This document shows, piece after piece, positions 1-6,648 of a stretch of DNA of 21,946 nt. The stretch covers positions 1 through 21,946 of the forward strand of contig JACCQV010001180.1 of NCBI GenBank assembly GCA_013813945.1. Direction: 5' to 3'. This DNA is from Deltaproteobacteria bacterium. Lineage in GTDB: Bacteria > Myxococcota_A > Polyangia > Haliangiales > Haliangiaceae. Position numbers and translations under genes: made by a program. Every line of letters begins with the position of its first letter. Positions within the stretch are counted from its first letter, which is position 1. A model generated the notes under the pieces. That model was given only the letters and a program-made list of their open reading frames with translations. It was not told where the DNA came from and did not search any database.

Positions 1-1
1 G

Positions 2-256
2 ATCACGTACGCGACTCGCAAGAAGAAGCGCGTCGCGATCTCGTTTCACCGCGTCGAACCGGGCAAGGACACGGCGATCGCGTTTGCCGATGCCGGCCGG
101 TGCTCGTTCAACCCCGCGGGCATGGAGCCGCCGAAGGCCGGTGAGAAGGTCACGCTCGTCTGGGTCGATGCGTTCGGTCGGCTGTCGAAGCCGAGCGCAC
201 CGATCGTGATGACCGAGATCAAGCCTGCCAAGCCGATCAAGCCGATCCGGAACTGA
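2..256 (+). CDS. C-terminal fragment of an unknown protein
   Basis: An open frame enters from the left edge and runs 84 codons to a TGA at 254-256; the start lies outside the window. The visible part reads as a small basic beta-rich domain (KKKRVAISFHRVEPGKD, then AGEKVTLVWVDAFGRLS) followed by a Lys/Pro/Ile-rich tail (KPAKPIKPIRN). Codon use is GC-rich with strong third-position bias, like the neighbours, so it is probably genuine coding sequence. I do not recognise the family and no catalytic motif is visible. It converges on the FadL-type gene, with a hairpin between the two ends. Confidence 0.6.
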   Translation: MTYATRKKKRVAISFHRVEPGKDTAIAFADAGRCSFNPAGMEPPKAGEKVTLVWVDAFGRLSKPSAPIVMTEIKPAKPIKPIRN

Positions 257-258
257 CA

Positions 259-280
259 ACGCCCTCCGGGTGGAGGGCGT
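259..280. terminator. Hairpin between two convergent genes
   Basis: A perfect 9-bp inverted repeat, ACGCCCTCC (259-267) and GGAGGGCGT (272-280), surrounds a GGGT loop. It lies 2 bp after the stop of the left gene and 22 bp beyond the stop of the convergent FadL-type gene. The position fits a bidirectional terminator. Neither side carries a clear T-tract, so it may act as an mRNA 3'-end stabiliser or a Rho-assisted terminator. Confidence 0.6.
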
Positions 281-302
281 CACCAGACGATCGAGCGGTT
301 GG

Positions 303-1565
303 TTACTTGCCGAACGTGCCGGCGAGGGTCAGCGATGTCACGAGCGCCTGTACACCGTACGTGCCCTTGAACACCGGCATGTACTGCGTGTCCGCCGTGT
401 CGCGCTCGCCCGGCGTCACCCACAGGATGCCGAGGTGCGCCGCATAGGCCTCGGTGAAGTGGTAGCTGCCGCCGATCGTGACGTTCTTGCGATCGACATC
501 CGGCAGCTGCGCGGTCTGGGTCTCCGACGAGATCGGCGTCGGATCATAGATGAAGCCCGCGCGAACCGCGGCCTTGCCCTGCGCCAGCTTGTACTCCGCA
601 CCGATGCGGAACGTCGTCGTGTTCTTGTAGTTCTGCGGCGCGGCCGAGAAGTTCTGCTCGCCGGTCGACGGGTCCGTGCCGGGCAGGTTGATGCGGAGCT
701 CGTCGTTGGCGAACGCCTGCGACCAGTTGATCCACACCGCGTTGACCTCGAGCTCGAGCTCGGGCGTCGGCGAGTACGCGATGCCGCCCCAGATCGACTG
801 CGGCAGGGTGATCGCGGCGGTGATGTCACCATCGGGCGGCAGCTGGGCGCGGTACGGAGCCGGGATGTCGAAGTCGCCGGTGCCCTCGAACTCGAGGTCC
901 ACCTTGCTGCGATACATCACGCCGAACTTGAGCCCCTGCACGGCGGGCGGGCGATACATCACGCCCGCGCGGAAGCCGACACCGAAGGCATCACCGCCGA
1001 GGACGGCGGTACCGTGGACGTCGCCGAAGTCGACCGCGCGCTCGAGCTTGATCGTCGCCGGCACGAGGTCGAGGCCGCCACCGAACGAGAGGCCCGGGAC
1101 CTGCTTGTCGAGGTTGAGGCCGACCGACGGCGTGATGAAGTACGTGCGCAGGGTCTGATCCTGGATCACGTCGGCCTGCGCGTGCCGATCGGGCCACGAC
1201 ACCGCGAGGCCGAACGGCAGGTGGAAGCCGAGGCCCACACCGACCATGTCGTGCACGCGCGACGTGATGTAGAACGCGGGCACCACCGACGGGCTCGAGT
1301 CGGTCTCGGTCTTGGGGCCACCTGCGGTGGGCTCGTACGAGCCTTGCGCCACGTAGAGCGAGCCGCCGATCGAGACCTGGGTGCCTTCCGAGACGGGAAT
1401 GCCGCCCGGGTTGAAGATCACCGACGACGCGCTGGTGTTGCTCGCCGCCGACGCGCCGCCGCGGCCCGTGACCTTGGCGTCGTGCTCGTTGATGTTGAAC
1501 GCATTGCCGGAGGCTACGCCGCCGAGGCACGCGACCATGAACAGGGATTGCTTGAGAGTCTTCAT
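303..1565 (-). CDS. FadL/OmpP1/TodX-family outer-membrane transporter
   Basis: A 420-residue protein, close to the usual FadL length. The N-terminus is a Sec signal peptide (MKTLKQSLFMVACLGGVASG). The mature start NAFNINEHDAKVTGRGGAS and the later NPGG (about residues 52-55) match the FadL-family start, where the sequence is usually NPA. The rest alternates aromatic and polar residues as in a 14-strand beta-barrel, ending in a short strand with terminal FGK. Family members pass long-chain fatty acids or other hydrophobic compounds across the outer membrane. It begins 13 bp after the upstream lipase gene, with a GAGGA ribosome site 5 bases before the ATG, so the two are almost certainly one operon. 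The true substrate (fatty acid or aromatic hydrocarbon) cannot be read from the sequence. Confidence 0.9.
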   Translation of the reverse strand: MKTLKQSLFMVACLGGVASGNAFNINEHDAKVTGRGGASAASNTSASSVIFNPGGIPVSEGTQVSIGGSLYVAQGSYEPTAGGPKTETDSSPSVVPAFYITSRVHDMVGVGLGFHLPFGLAVSWPDRHAQADVIQDQTLRTYFITPSVGLNLDKQVPGLSFGGGLDLVPATIKLERAVDFGDVHGTAVLGGDAFGVGFRAGVMYRPPAVQGLKFGVMYRSKVDLEFEGTGDFDIPAPYRAQLPPDGDITAAITLPQSIWGGIAYSPTPELELEVNAVWINWSQAFANDELRINLPGTDPSTGEQNFSAAPQNYKNTTTFRIGAEYKLAQGKAAVRAGFIYDPTPISSETQTAQLPDVDRKNVTIGGSYHFTEAYAAHLGILWVTPGERDTADTQYMPVFKGTYGVQALVTSLTLAGTFGK

Positions 1566-1578
1566 GGGGTCCTCGCGG

Positions 1579-3801
1579 CTAGTCGTTCAAGGAGAGGAAG
1601 GTGAGCGCATCGGTCTGCAGGCGGGCCGTGCCGAGCGCGCCCTCGGTCCCGGCGGCTGGCGCCAGCAGCGACGAGTGCGTGAACGTGTTGCCGGGGGTGC
1701 AGCCGACCGTTCCGGGAGCCGTCGTCGTGTACTGCACGTACTTGTTCGGGGTACCGGCTGCGGTCGCACCGGCGGTGATCGCCGCGGACGGCGGGGGCGG
1801 GCTCGCCGAGGCGCAGTCGGCCATCAGCGGCGGCATCGTGGCGGAGAGCAGGCCGGTGAGCGCGCCCTCGTTGCGAGTGGTGACGTTCGCGACCACCAGA
1901 TCGCCGACGACCTCCTGGATCAGGAACCGCTTCGCCGCGAGCCTGCGCGTGAAGTTCGCCGGATCGGCGGGGTCGAGGATCCAGCGGCCGATCGCGGAGA
2001 ACTGGCGATACCCTGGCTGCGTCTTCCACGCTTCGGTCAAGCACAGTGCGCTGGCTCCGGCGCTGCTCTTGTCGCCGGTGAGAATGCCCGCATCGATCAG
2101 ACCGTCGACGAGCGAGCACTTGATCGCGTTGCTCTGGGTGTTCTCGAGGATGTCGACCCAGCCGACACCCGGAACGTTGAGAACTGCCGCCTTGATGTCC
2201 GGGTTCGTGGACGTCACGAGGCTGCCCATGATCCCGCCGAGCGAGATGCCGGCGTAGAGGATCCGGGTCGGGTCCACCCTGAACGCGCCGGGGGCCGTGC
2301 CGATGCAGCCCGAGGGACCGCAGGCCTTGAGCGCAGCGACCAACGAGTGCAGATCGACCGCCGACTGGCGGATGTTGTCGCGCGTCGCGCCGAGGTTCCC
2401 CGACAGGAACGGCGCGTAGCACTGCGGGGTCAGCGTAGGAGTCGGGCTCGCGGGCGGTCCCGCCATGTCGGCGCACGCGCCGGTGTTCGAGACCCGGATC
2501 GCGCGGCTGCCGTGCGCCTGGAAGTCGATCGCGACCGCGTTGTAACCGACCGACGCGAACTGCGACGCGATCGCCGCGAGCGTCGAGCGCGAGCTGCCGA
2601 GACCGTGACCGAAGACCACCGTCGGGCAGCCGGTCGCACCGCTGTTGCAGGCGTTGGTCGTCGTCGTGATCAACACTCCGAGCGGAGCAGTGCCGGCCAC
2701 GACCATCGGCGCCACGGGATCGGACCACTGACCCGGGATCATCGTTCCGCCTGCGAGCGGGTTCGGACCGGGAACCTGGAACTGCTTGGCGAGCAGCCCA
2801 CCGACGAGCACCTCGGCGACGGCCGCGCACGGGAGCACGGTGCAGCTGCCGGCTGGCAGCGCAGCGCTCAGAAACTGCTGGCCGTTCGCGCCAGGATTGG
2901 CCCGCGCGACGCCGGCGAGCGCGGGCGTCGTGGCTGCCTGGGCCGCGGGAGAGCCGGCGACCATGGGATCGAGCGGGTCGGTCACCGTCTGCGTGGTGAA
3001 CTCCCACGCAAGGACCACGTTCTCGGTCATGAGTCCGGTACCGCGGAGGAACGTCAACGCCTTCGCGTGCGCCTTCCACAGCAGATCGATGCCCTGAAGC
3101 GACGCGAGATCTTCGGGGATGCTCGGATCGAGAGGCGTACGATCGGAGATCACGTTGCCCATCGCGTCGGTCTCGACGAGCGGCGCTTCCTGCCGGATCA
3201 GCGACCAGGTGAACGACGGCCCGAACTCGGTGCCCATCGCGGACTTGATTCCCGACTTGAGCGCGACGACGTACGTCGACTTCTGCTCGAGTGGGCGGGT
3301 CGGGACGAGGATCACCTGGACGACCATCGCCGGGTTCATGCACTCCGCATCGAACCGCGCGGTCATCGACGGGATCGCAACCACCGGGATCGGCATCGTG
3401 GTCGCTGCCGTCGGATCGACCTCGGCGGTCCCCGTCGCGCGCTTGAACAGCGACACGTTGCCGGCCACCGTGGAGATGTCCACGGCCTCGTTGAACGTGA
3501 CCGTCATGACGGTCTCGAACGTGCCGAAGCCGTCGAGCTTGTTCAGCACGCCGACGCGCGTCGCCATCGACGCGGGGCTCTCGTTGCAGCTCGCCGGAAG
3601 GTTGACCTTCCCGGTGGTGCGATCGAGGAGCAGGTTGTTCGGGAACGGAATGATCCGGTTCGACGGATCGAACTCGACGACGGGACCTGACGCTGGCGTG
3701 TCATTGACGCCTTCACCCGGATCCACCTGGACGTCGGGACATCCCGTCGCCCCCACCAACAGACCCGATACAAGGAACGTGGCCAGCCACTTGTTCTGCA
3801 T
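1579..3801 (-). CDS. VolA-like outer-membrane lipoprotein lipase/lysophospholipase
   Basis: A 740-residue predicted lipoprotein: the signal peptide ends in LVGATGC with Cys21 as the lipidation site (an imperfect lipobox, Ala at -3). Residues about 43-200 contain a DPSNRIIPFPNNLLLD segment and an Ig-like stretch (TFNEAVD...LVPTRPLEQKSTYVVAL). This resembles the bacterial virulence-factor lipase N-terminal domain seen in Vibrio VolA. Residues about 370-720 form an alpha/beta hydrolase: HGLG oxyanion motif at 399-402, nucleophile elbow GISLGG with Ser520, probable acid Asp634, probable catalytic His709 in FTHSSLL. In Vibrio, VolA is a surface lysophospholipase that releases fatty acid for FadL uptake and is encoded beside FadL; the same gene pair is present here. 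The exact lipid substrate is inferred. A strong GGGGAG ribosome site fixes the start. Confidence 0.82.
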   Translation of the reverse strand: MQNKWLATFLVSGLLVGATGCPDVQVDPGEGVNDTPASGPVVEFDPSNRIIPFPNNLLLDRTTGKVNLPASCNESPASMATRVGVLNKLDGFGTFETVMTVTFNEAVDISTVAGNVSLFKRATGTAEVDPTAATTMPIPVVAIPSMTARFDAECMNPAMVVQVILVPTRPLEQKSTYVVALKSGIKSAMGTEFGPSFTWSLIRQEAPLVETDAMGNVISDRTPLDPSIPEDLASLQGIDLLWKAHAKALTFLRGTGLMTENVVLAWEFTTQTVTDPLDPMVAGSPAAQAATTPALAGVARANPGANGQQFLSAALPAGSCTVLPCAAVAEVLVGGLLAKQFQVPGPNPLAGGTMIPGQWSDPVAPMVVAGTAPLGVLITTTTNACNSGATGCPTVVFGHGLGSSRSTLAAIASQFASVGYNAVAIDFQAHGSRAIRVSNTGACADMAGPPASPTPTLTPQCYAPFLSGNLGATRDNIRQSAVDLHSLVAALKACGPSGCIGTAPGAFRVDPTRILYAGISLGGIMGSLVTSTNPDIKAAVLNVPGVGWVDILENTQSNAIKCSLVDGLIDAGILTGDKSSAGASALCLTEAWKTQPGYRQFSAIGRWILDPADPANFTRRLAAKRFLIQEVVGDLVVANVTTRNEGALTGLLSATMPPLMADCASASPPPPSAAITAGATAAGTPNKYVQYTTTAPGTVGCTPGNTFTHSSLLAPAAGTEGALGTARLQTDALTFLSLND

Positions 3802-3806
3802 GCATT

Positions 3807-3836
3807 CTCCCCTAGGCGATTAGTCCGCGGAGTATA
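3807..3836 (-). promoter_or_regulatory. Candidate -10 box and ribosome site of the lipase/FadL operon
   Basis: Reading the minus strand, TATACT (3836-3831) is a near-consensus -10 hexamer and GGGGAG (3812-3807) is a good Shine-Dalgarno site 5 bases before the ATG at 3801. No convincing -35 hexamer is visible 17 bp upstream, so the promoter is tentative. The rest of the gap to the YihY-type gene (3837-3944) holds no gene. It contains a 12-bp palindrome, TGAGCGCGCTCA, at 3936-3947 that overlaps the YihY stop codon. Confidence 0.35.
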
Positions 3837-3944
3837 GGCATGCTCCCTGGCCGTTCGCGAGGAAGCTCCCGCAACAATGGGGGATCCATCACGCGTGCGC
3901 CCGTGTCGCGTATGCGGAGCTACACCGATTTCACGTGAGCGCGC

Positions 3945-4931
3945 TCAGGCCTTCTCGGGAGCGTCGGGAACTTCTTTGTGCGCGAGCTGCGCCGCGTCCG
4001 CGCTCGTGTTCTTGCGGAAGGCCGCGAGCACGTCGTTGAACTCTGCGCCGACGAGCAACGCCAGGTTCGAGAGCCAGAGCCAGATCAAGAAGACGATCGC
4101 GCTGCCGAGCGCGCCGTACGTCGCGTCGTACCGGTTGAAGTAGCTGAGGTAGAGCCCGAACAGGAGGCTGATCCCGATCCACAGCAGGACACCGACCACC
4201 GCGCCCGGAGTCAGGACCCGGAACGGAGCATCGGTGTCCGGCAAGAAGCGATAGAGGACCGCCCACACGAACATCACCAGCAGGCCAGCCCCGATCCAGC
4301 GGCCGATACCCCACACGACATCGAACGTCGCACCCAGTCCGAACCGATCGGCGAAGTAGTGACCGACGAGCGGACCGAGCGTGAGCATGCCGAGCGCGAG
4401 CAGCACCAGGACCGACACTCCGAGCGTGACCGCGATCGCCGTGAGCTGGCGCTTCCAGAATGGCCGGGTCTCCTTCTTGTTGAAGATCGTGTTGAGCGCT
4501 CCCGTGAGTGCGGCCGCTCCACGCGACGCGCCCCACAGTGCGAGCACGGCGCCGAGGATCGCGAACCCGGCACTCGAGGCCTCGATCAGCTTCGAGACCT
4601 GCTCGAAGATCAGGTTGCGCATGCCCTGCGGCATCGCCTGGGTCGCGATCCGGACGCCCTCGTGAACCGTCGTGGGGTCGAGCACCAGCAGCCCGACCGT
4701 GACGATCAACACCAGCATCGGGAACAGCGCGAGGACGGCGTAGTACGCCATCATCGCGCCGACGTCGTCGATGTTGTCGTTGAAGCACTCCTTGCCGAGC
4801 TGCTTGATGAAGCGGACCGGCATCGGACCCGTGCTGGACTTCTTCACCGTGCGCGAGCGCTCGCTGGATGGTTCGGGCGCCGGGGTCTTGGGCATGGATC
4901 GCGTGGCCACGATGCCCACAAAAGCAGCCAT
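3945..4931 (-). CDS. YihY/virulence-factor BrkB-family inner-membrane protein
   Basis: A 328-residue polytopic membrane protein with about six hydrophobic segments (roughly 60-83, 120-140, 165-190, 212-230, 243-263, 272-296). The family signature is clear: FNDNIDDVGAMMAYYAVLALFP near the first helix, then RYDATYGALGS and WLSNLALLVGAEFN near the end. The family was once annotated as RNase BN; that is no longer accepted and its function is unsettled. The first ~35 residues are polar and rich in Pro, Ser and Lys, presumably cytoplasmic. The ATG at 4931 has no good ribosome site; Met13 (4895) is an alternative. The gene starts only 16 nt downstream of a tRNA-Arg on the same strand, so it may be transcribed through the tRNA. 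Confidence 0.9.
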   Translation of the reverse strand: MAAFVGIVATRSMPKTPAPEPSSERSRTVKKSSTGPMPVRFIKQLGKECFNDNIDDVGAMMAYYAVLALFPMLVLIVTVGLLVLDPTTVHEGVRIATQAMPQGMRNLIFEQVSKLIEASSAGFAILGAVLALWGASRGAAALTGALNTIFNKKETRPFWKRQLTAIAVTLGVSVLVLLALGMLTLGPLVGHYFADRFGLGATFDVVWGIGRWIGAGLLVMFVWAVLYRFLPDTDAPFRVLTPGAVVGVLLWIGISLLFGLYLSYFNRYDATYGALGSAIVFLIWLWLSNLALLVGAEFNDVLAAFRKNTSADAAQLAHKEVPDAPEKA

Positions 4932-4947
4932 CGTGCCAGCCGTGAGG

Positions 4948-5022
4948 TGCGCCCAGCAGGACTCGAACCTGCGACCATCCGGGTAGAAGCCGGACGCTCT
5001 GATCCAACTGAGCTATGGGCGC
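4948..5022 (-). tRNA. tRNA-Arg (anticodon UCU)
   Basis: A complete 75-nt cloverleaf on the minus strand. The acceptor stem is GCGCCCA/TGGGCGC. The D-arm is GCTC/GAGC. The anticodon stem is TCCGG/CCGGA with loop CTTCTAC, giving anticodon UCU, which reads AGA. The variable loop is TGGTC and the T-arm is GCAGG-TTCGAGT-CCTGC. The discriminator is A. CCA is not encoded (the genome continues CCT), so it must be added after transcription. No intron interrupts it. Its 5' end overlaps the last codons of the endonuclease-like gene by 10 bp. Confidence 0.97.
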
Positions 5023-5528
5023 GTGACGACGGCGTCGTCAGAACGGGGACTCTGCCCGAGCGCCGGGCTCTGCTCAAGGGGCGTGGGCGAACCCGCTGGA
5101 ACTCCTCGGACTGTGATGGGCAACTCCGTCAGATCCTTTGCCCAGACGATGCGCTTGGTCTGGGAGTTCCGGGGCGCCGCCACTCGCAGCATGACCCCTG
5201 CCCGGTACGCGAACGGATCGATGTAGTAACAGCGATCCGTATCCGGGCAGTAGACGCAGATGAGATCGATGGACGCCTTGTCGATCGGGACGCTGTGAAT
5301 ACCGTGGCGATCCGCCCAGACCGTCGAGAACCGAACATAGACGCTTCCGCGGACAGCCTTTCGATACTTGACCTGGACCCGGTAGAACGTGTGGTCCTTG
5401 TATGCGACGAGGTCGAACGCCTCGTGCTCGGTCAGGGGGGCGAGCACGCCGTACCCCTTCTTCGCGAGATCGAGCTGTGCGTAGAGGATGCCGAGGTCTC
5501 CCTTGTTCTTCGTGTGGTGGGGGCGCAT
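5013..5528 (-). CDS. PD-(D/E)XK endonuclease-like protein (group I intron-associated type)
   Basis: A 171-residue protein whose first ~60 residues match the compact PD-(D/E)XK fold of the intron-associated (I-SspI-like) nucleases. KNKGDLGILYAQLDLAKKGYGV forms helix 1 with an acidic residue (Asp11). FDLVAYKD supplies Asp39, and YRVQVKYRKA supplies the Gln52-x-Lys54 half of the active site, in which Gln replaces the usual Asp/Glu. A second part (about 62-133) is beta-rich with Cys91, 94 and 100. The last ~30 residues look disordered. Members act as homing endonucleases or as uncharacterised stand-alone proteins. Its TAG stop is formed by tRNA positions U8-A9-G10, so the gene reads into the tRNA. 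No intron is present, so the role is unknown; DNA cleavage is inferred from the motif only. Confidence 0.72.
   Translation of the reverse strand: MRPHHTKNKGDLGILYAQLDLAKKGYGVLAPLTEHEAFDLVAYKDHTFYRVQVKYRKAVRGSVYVRFSTVWADRHGIHSVPIDKASIDLICVYCPDTDRCYYIDPFAYRAGVMLRVAAPRNSQTKRIVWAKDLTELPITVRGVPAGSPTPLEQSPALGQSPRSDDAVVTRP
5024..5040. repeat. 17-bp palindrome abutting the tRNA 5' end
   Basis: TGACGACG-G-CGTCGTCA is a perfect palindrome with 8-bp arms around one central base. It starts one base outside the tRNA-Arg 5' end and lies inside the 3' end of the endonuclease-like gene, where it encodes Asp, Asp, Ala, Val and Val. It could be a protein-binding site or a leader structure for tRNA processing. 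Chance plus codon bias (repeated GAC and GTC) is the simpler explanation. Confidence 0.4.
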
Positions 5529-5536
5529 CTGCGCCC
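5521..5536 (-). promoter_or_regulatory. Hairpin over the start codon of the endonuclease-like gene
   Basis: GGGCGC (5521-5526), ATCT, GCGCCC (5531-5536) is a perfect 6-bp inverted repeat. In the minus-strand mRNA the 5' arm contains the weak AGGG ribosome site and the AUG begins in the loop. Folding would therefore hide the translation start. The same repeat lies in the short divergent gap with the lipoprotein gene at 5570, so it could instead be an operator. Both roles are inferred. Confidence 0.4.
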
Positions 5537-5569
5537 TATCGGACTCTGCCGTGTTAGGTTTCGCCGATC

Positions 5570-6286
5570 ATGCGCGCTGCCATTGCGATCGTCGTGAGTC
5601 TGGTTCTTGGGGCCTGTAGCAAGGGCGAGAATGCCGGTGCCGACGAGGCCAAGCGGCAAGCCGAGGCCGAGCTCAAGGCCCAGGTCGCCCGCGGTGAGTC
5701 CGCGAAGAAGATCTCCCCTCCCGTGCCGGGCCAGACCAAGATCCCGTGCGAGCAGCTGATCGATGCCGCGGCGTTCACGACCGCGATGGGCGAGACCGAG
5801 CCGCTGACGGTCAAGGACAAGCAGAAGGATGAGCCCGAGGGTGCCGCATCGTGCTCGCTCGTCCGCGGCGGAGCGCGCCCGAGTGCGGCCGAGCAAGCGG
5901 CGCTGCTGAAGAAGAATGGCAAGCTCGGCGTGATTCCCGGCGATCCGGTCTGCATCGTCACGGCGTACTGCTGGACGATCGAGAACCCGGAGCGGTTCAA
6001 GACGAAGTGCAAGGAGCGCAAGGACTCCGACGACGAGTCGATGGGATCCTATGCGTGCAAGCAGACCGTGATGGTCGGCGCGTTCGACGTGTTCGTGTTC
6101 TCGTTCTTCGACGAGGATACGAAGTGCATCCTCAAGGCGCAGGGCGGACCGAGCAACACGGACAACGAGATCATCCGCAAGTGCGCGATCGCCGCGCGCG
6201 ATACGATCACGCCTGCGAGGATCGCGGTCGGCGGCGCAGCACCGGCAGCACCGGCAGCACCCGCGGCGCCGGGCTCCGCACAGTGA
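5570..6286 (+). CDS. Unknown Cys-rich lipoprotein
   Basis: A 238-residue protein with a clear lipobox: MRAAIAIVVSLVLGAC, with Cys16 lipidated. A short charged helix follows (about 22-45, KRQAEAELKAQVARGE). Then comes a globular part with eight Cys (60, 95, 128, 134, 147, 163, 186, 205), an even number that could form four disulfides in the periplasm or outside the cell. The tail has an Ala-Pro repeat (APAAPAAPAAPG), encoded by a tandem GCACCGGCA-like repeat at about 6237-6265. The opening IPCEQLIDAAAF...SCSLV is loosely like other periplasmic lipoproteins in which a Cys starts the domain, but I do not recognise a named family. It is divergent from the endonuclease-like gene (41-bp gap) and converges on the next gene with a 3-bp gap. 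Confidence 0.85.
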   Translation: MRAAIAIVVSLVLGACSKGENAGADEAKRQAEAELKAQVARGESAKKISPPVPGQTKIPCEQLIDAAAFTTAMGETEPLTVKDKQKDEPEGAASCSLVRGGARPSAAEQAALLKKNGKLGVIPGDPVCIVTAYCWTIENPERFKTKCKERKDSDDESMGSYACKQTVMVGAFDVFVFSFFDEDTKCILKAQGGPSNTDNEIIRKCAIAARDTITPARIAVGGAAPAAPAAPAAPGSAQ

Positions 6287-6289
6287 GCG

Positions 6290-6634
6290 TTAGCTCTTCG
6301 AGATCGTGAAGCCAGTGACGCAGCGGAACTGCTTGCCCTTGTACTCGGTCACGACGTACTCGACGGCGACCTGATACTCGGCGCGGAACGCGGCGAACAG
6401 CAGCTGGATGCTGGTGTCCGACAGCTCTCGGCCCTTGCACTGCAAGCCGCCCCATCGATAGTTCGTCGCTGCCTTGTCGACGTCGAGCCAGACGGCGCCG
6501 TGAAACAGCTTGTAGCTGGCGTCGCCGGGCTCGAGCACCATCAGCTGCGCGACCGCGGTCGGTGTGGTGGTGTCGGCCTCCGCGACAGCGGCCGATACGG
6601 CGAGGGCGAGCACTACAGCGGCAGGGAGGCGCAT
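6290..6634 (-). CDS. Small exported protein of unknown function
   Basis: A 114-residue protein with a Sec signal peptide (MRLPAAVVLALAVSAAVAEA, cleavage near residue 20). The mature part is about 94 residues with only two Cys (66 and 105), probably one disulfide, and an aromatic-rich core (YKLFHGAVWLDVDKAATNYRWGG, then EYVVTEYKGKQFRCVTGFTIS). No family recognised. GAGG lies four bases before the ATG. It starts 14 bp after the last metzincin-like gene, on the same strand, so it is probably the final gene of the kinase operon; a partner or substrate role for the secreted paralogs is possible but unproven. It could also be transcribed alone. Confidence 0.75.
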   Translation of the reverse strand: MRLPAAVVLALAVSAAVAEADTTTPTAVAQLMVLEPGDASYKLFHGAVWLDVDKAATNYRWGGLQCKGRELSDTSIQLLFAAFRAEYQVAVEYVVTEYKGKQFRCVTGFTISKS

Positions 6635-6648
6635 CGCCTCACATCCTA

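Noticed and set aside
1381..3690. A 769-codon plus-strand open frame opposite the lipase gene
   Set aside because: Composition is Arg-rich and low in complexity, with no motif, while the opposite strand encodes a coherent lipoprotein hydrolase.
4948..5528. Group I intron or integrated island at the tRNA-Arg
   Set aside because: The tRNA is continuous, and no intron core, integrase or repeated tRNA end is seen. The nuclease is on the 5' side, opposite to the usual island position.
3978..5597. A 539-codon plus-strand open frame crossing the tRNA and two genes
   Set aside because: It runs antisense through a tRNA and two recognisable genes, so it is not coding.
6237..6265. Tandem GCACCGGCA-like repeat in the lipoprotein gene
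   Set aside because: It is a short Ala-Pro codon repeat in a flexible tail; too short to be a notable repeat array.
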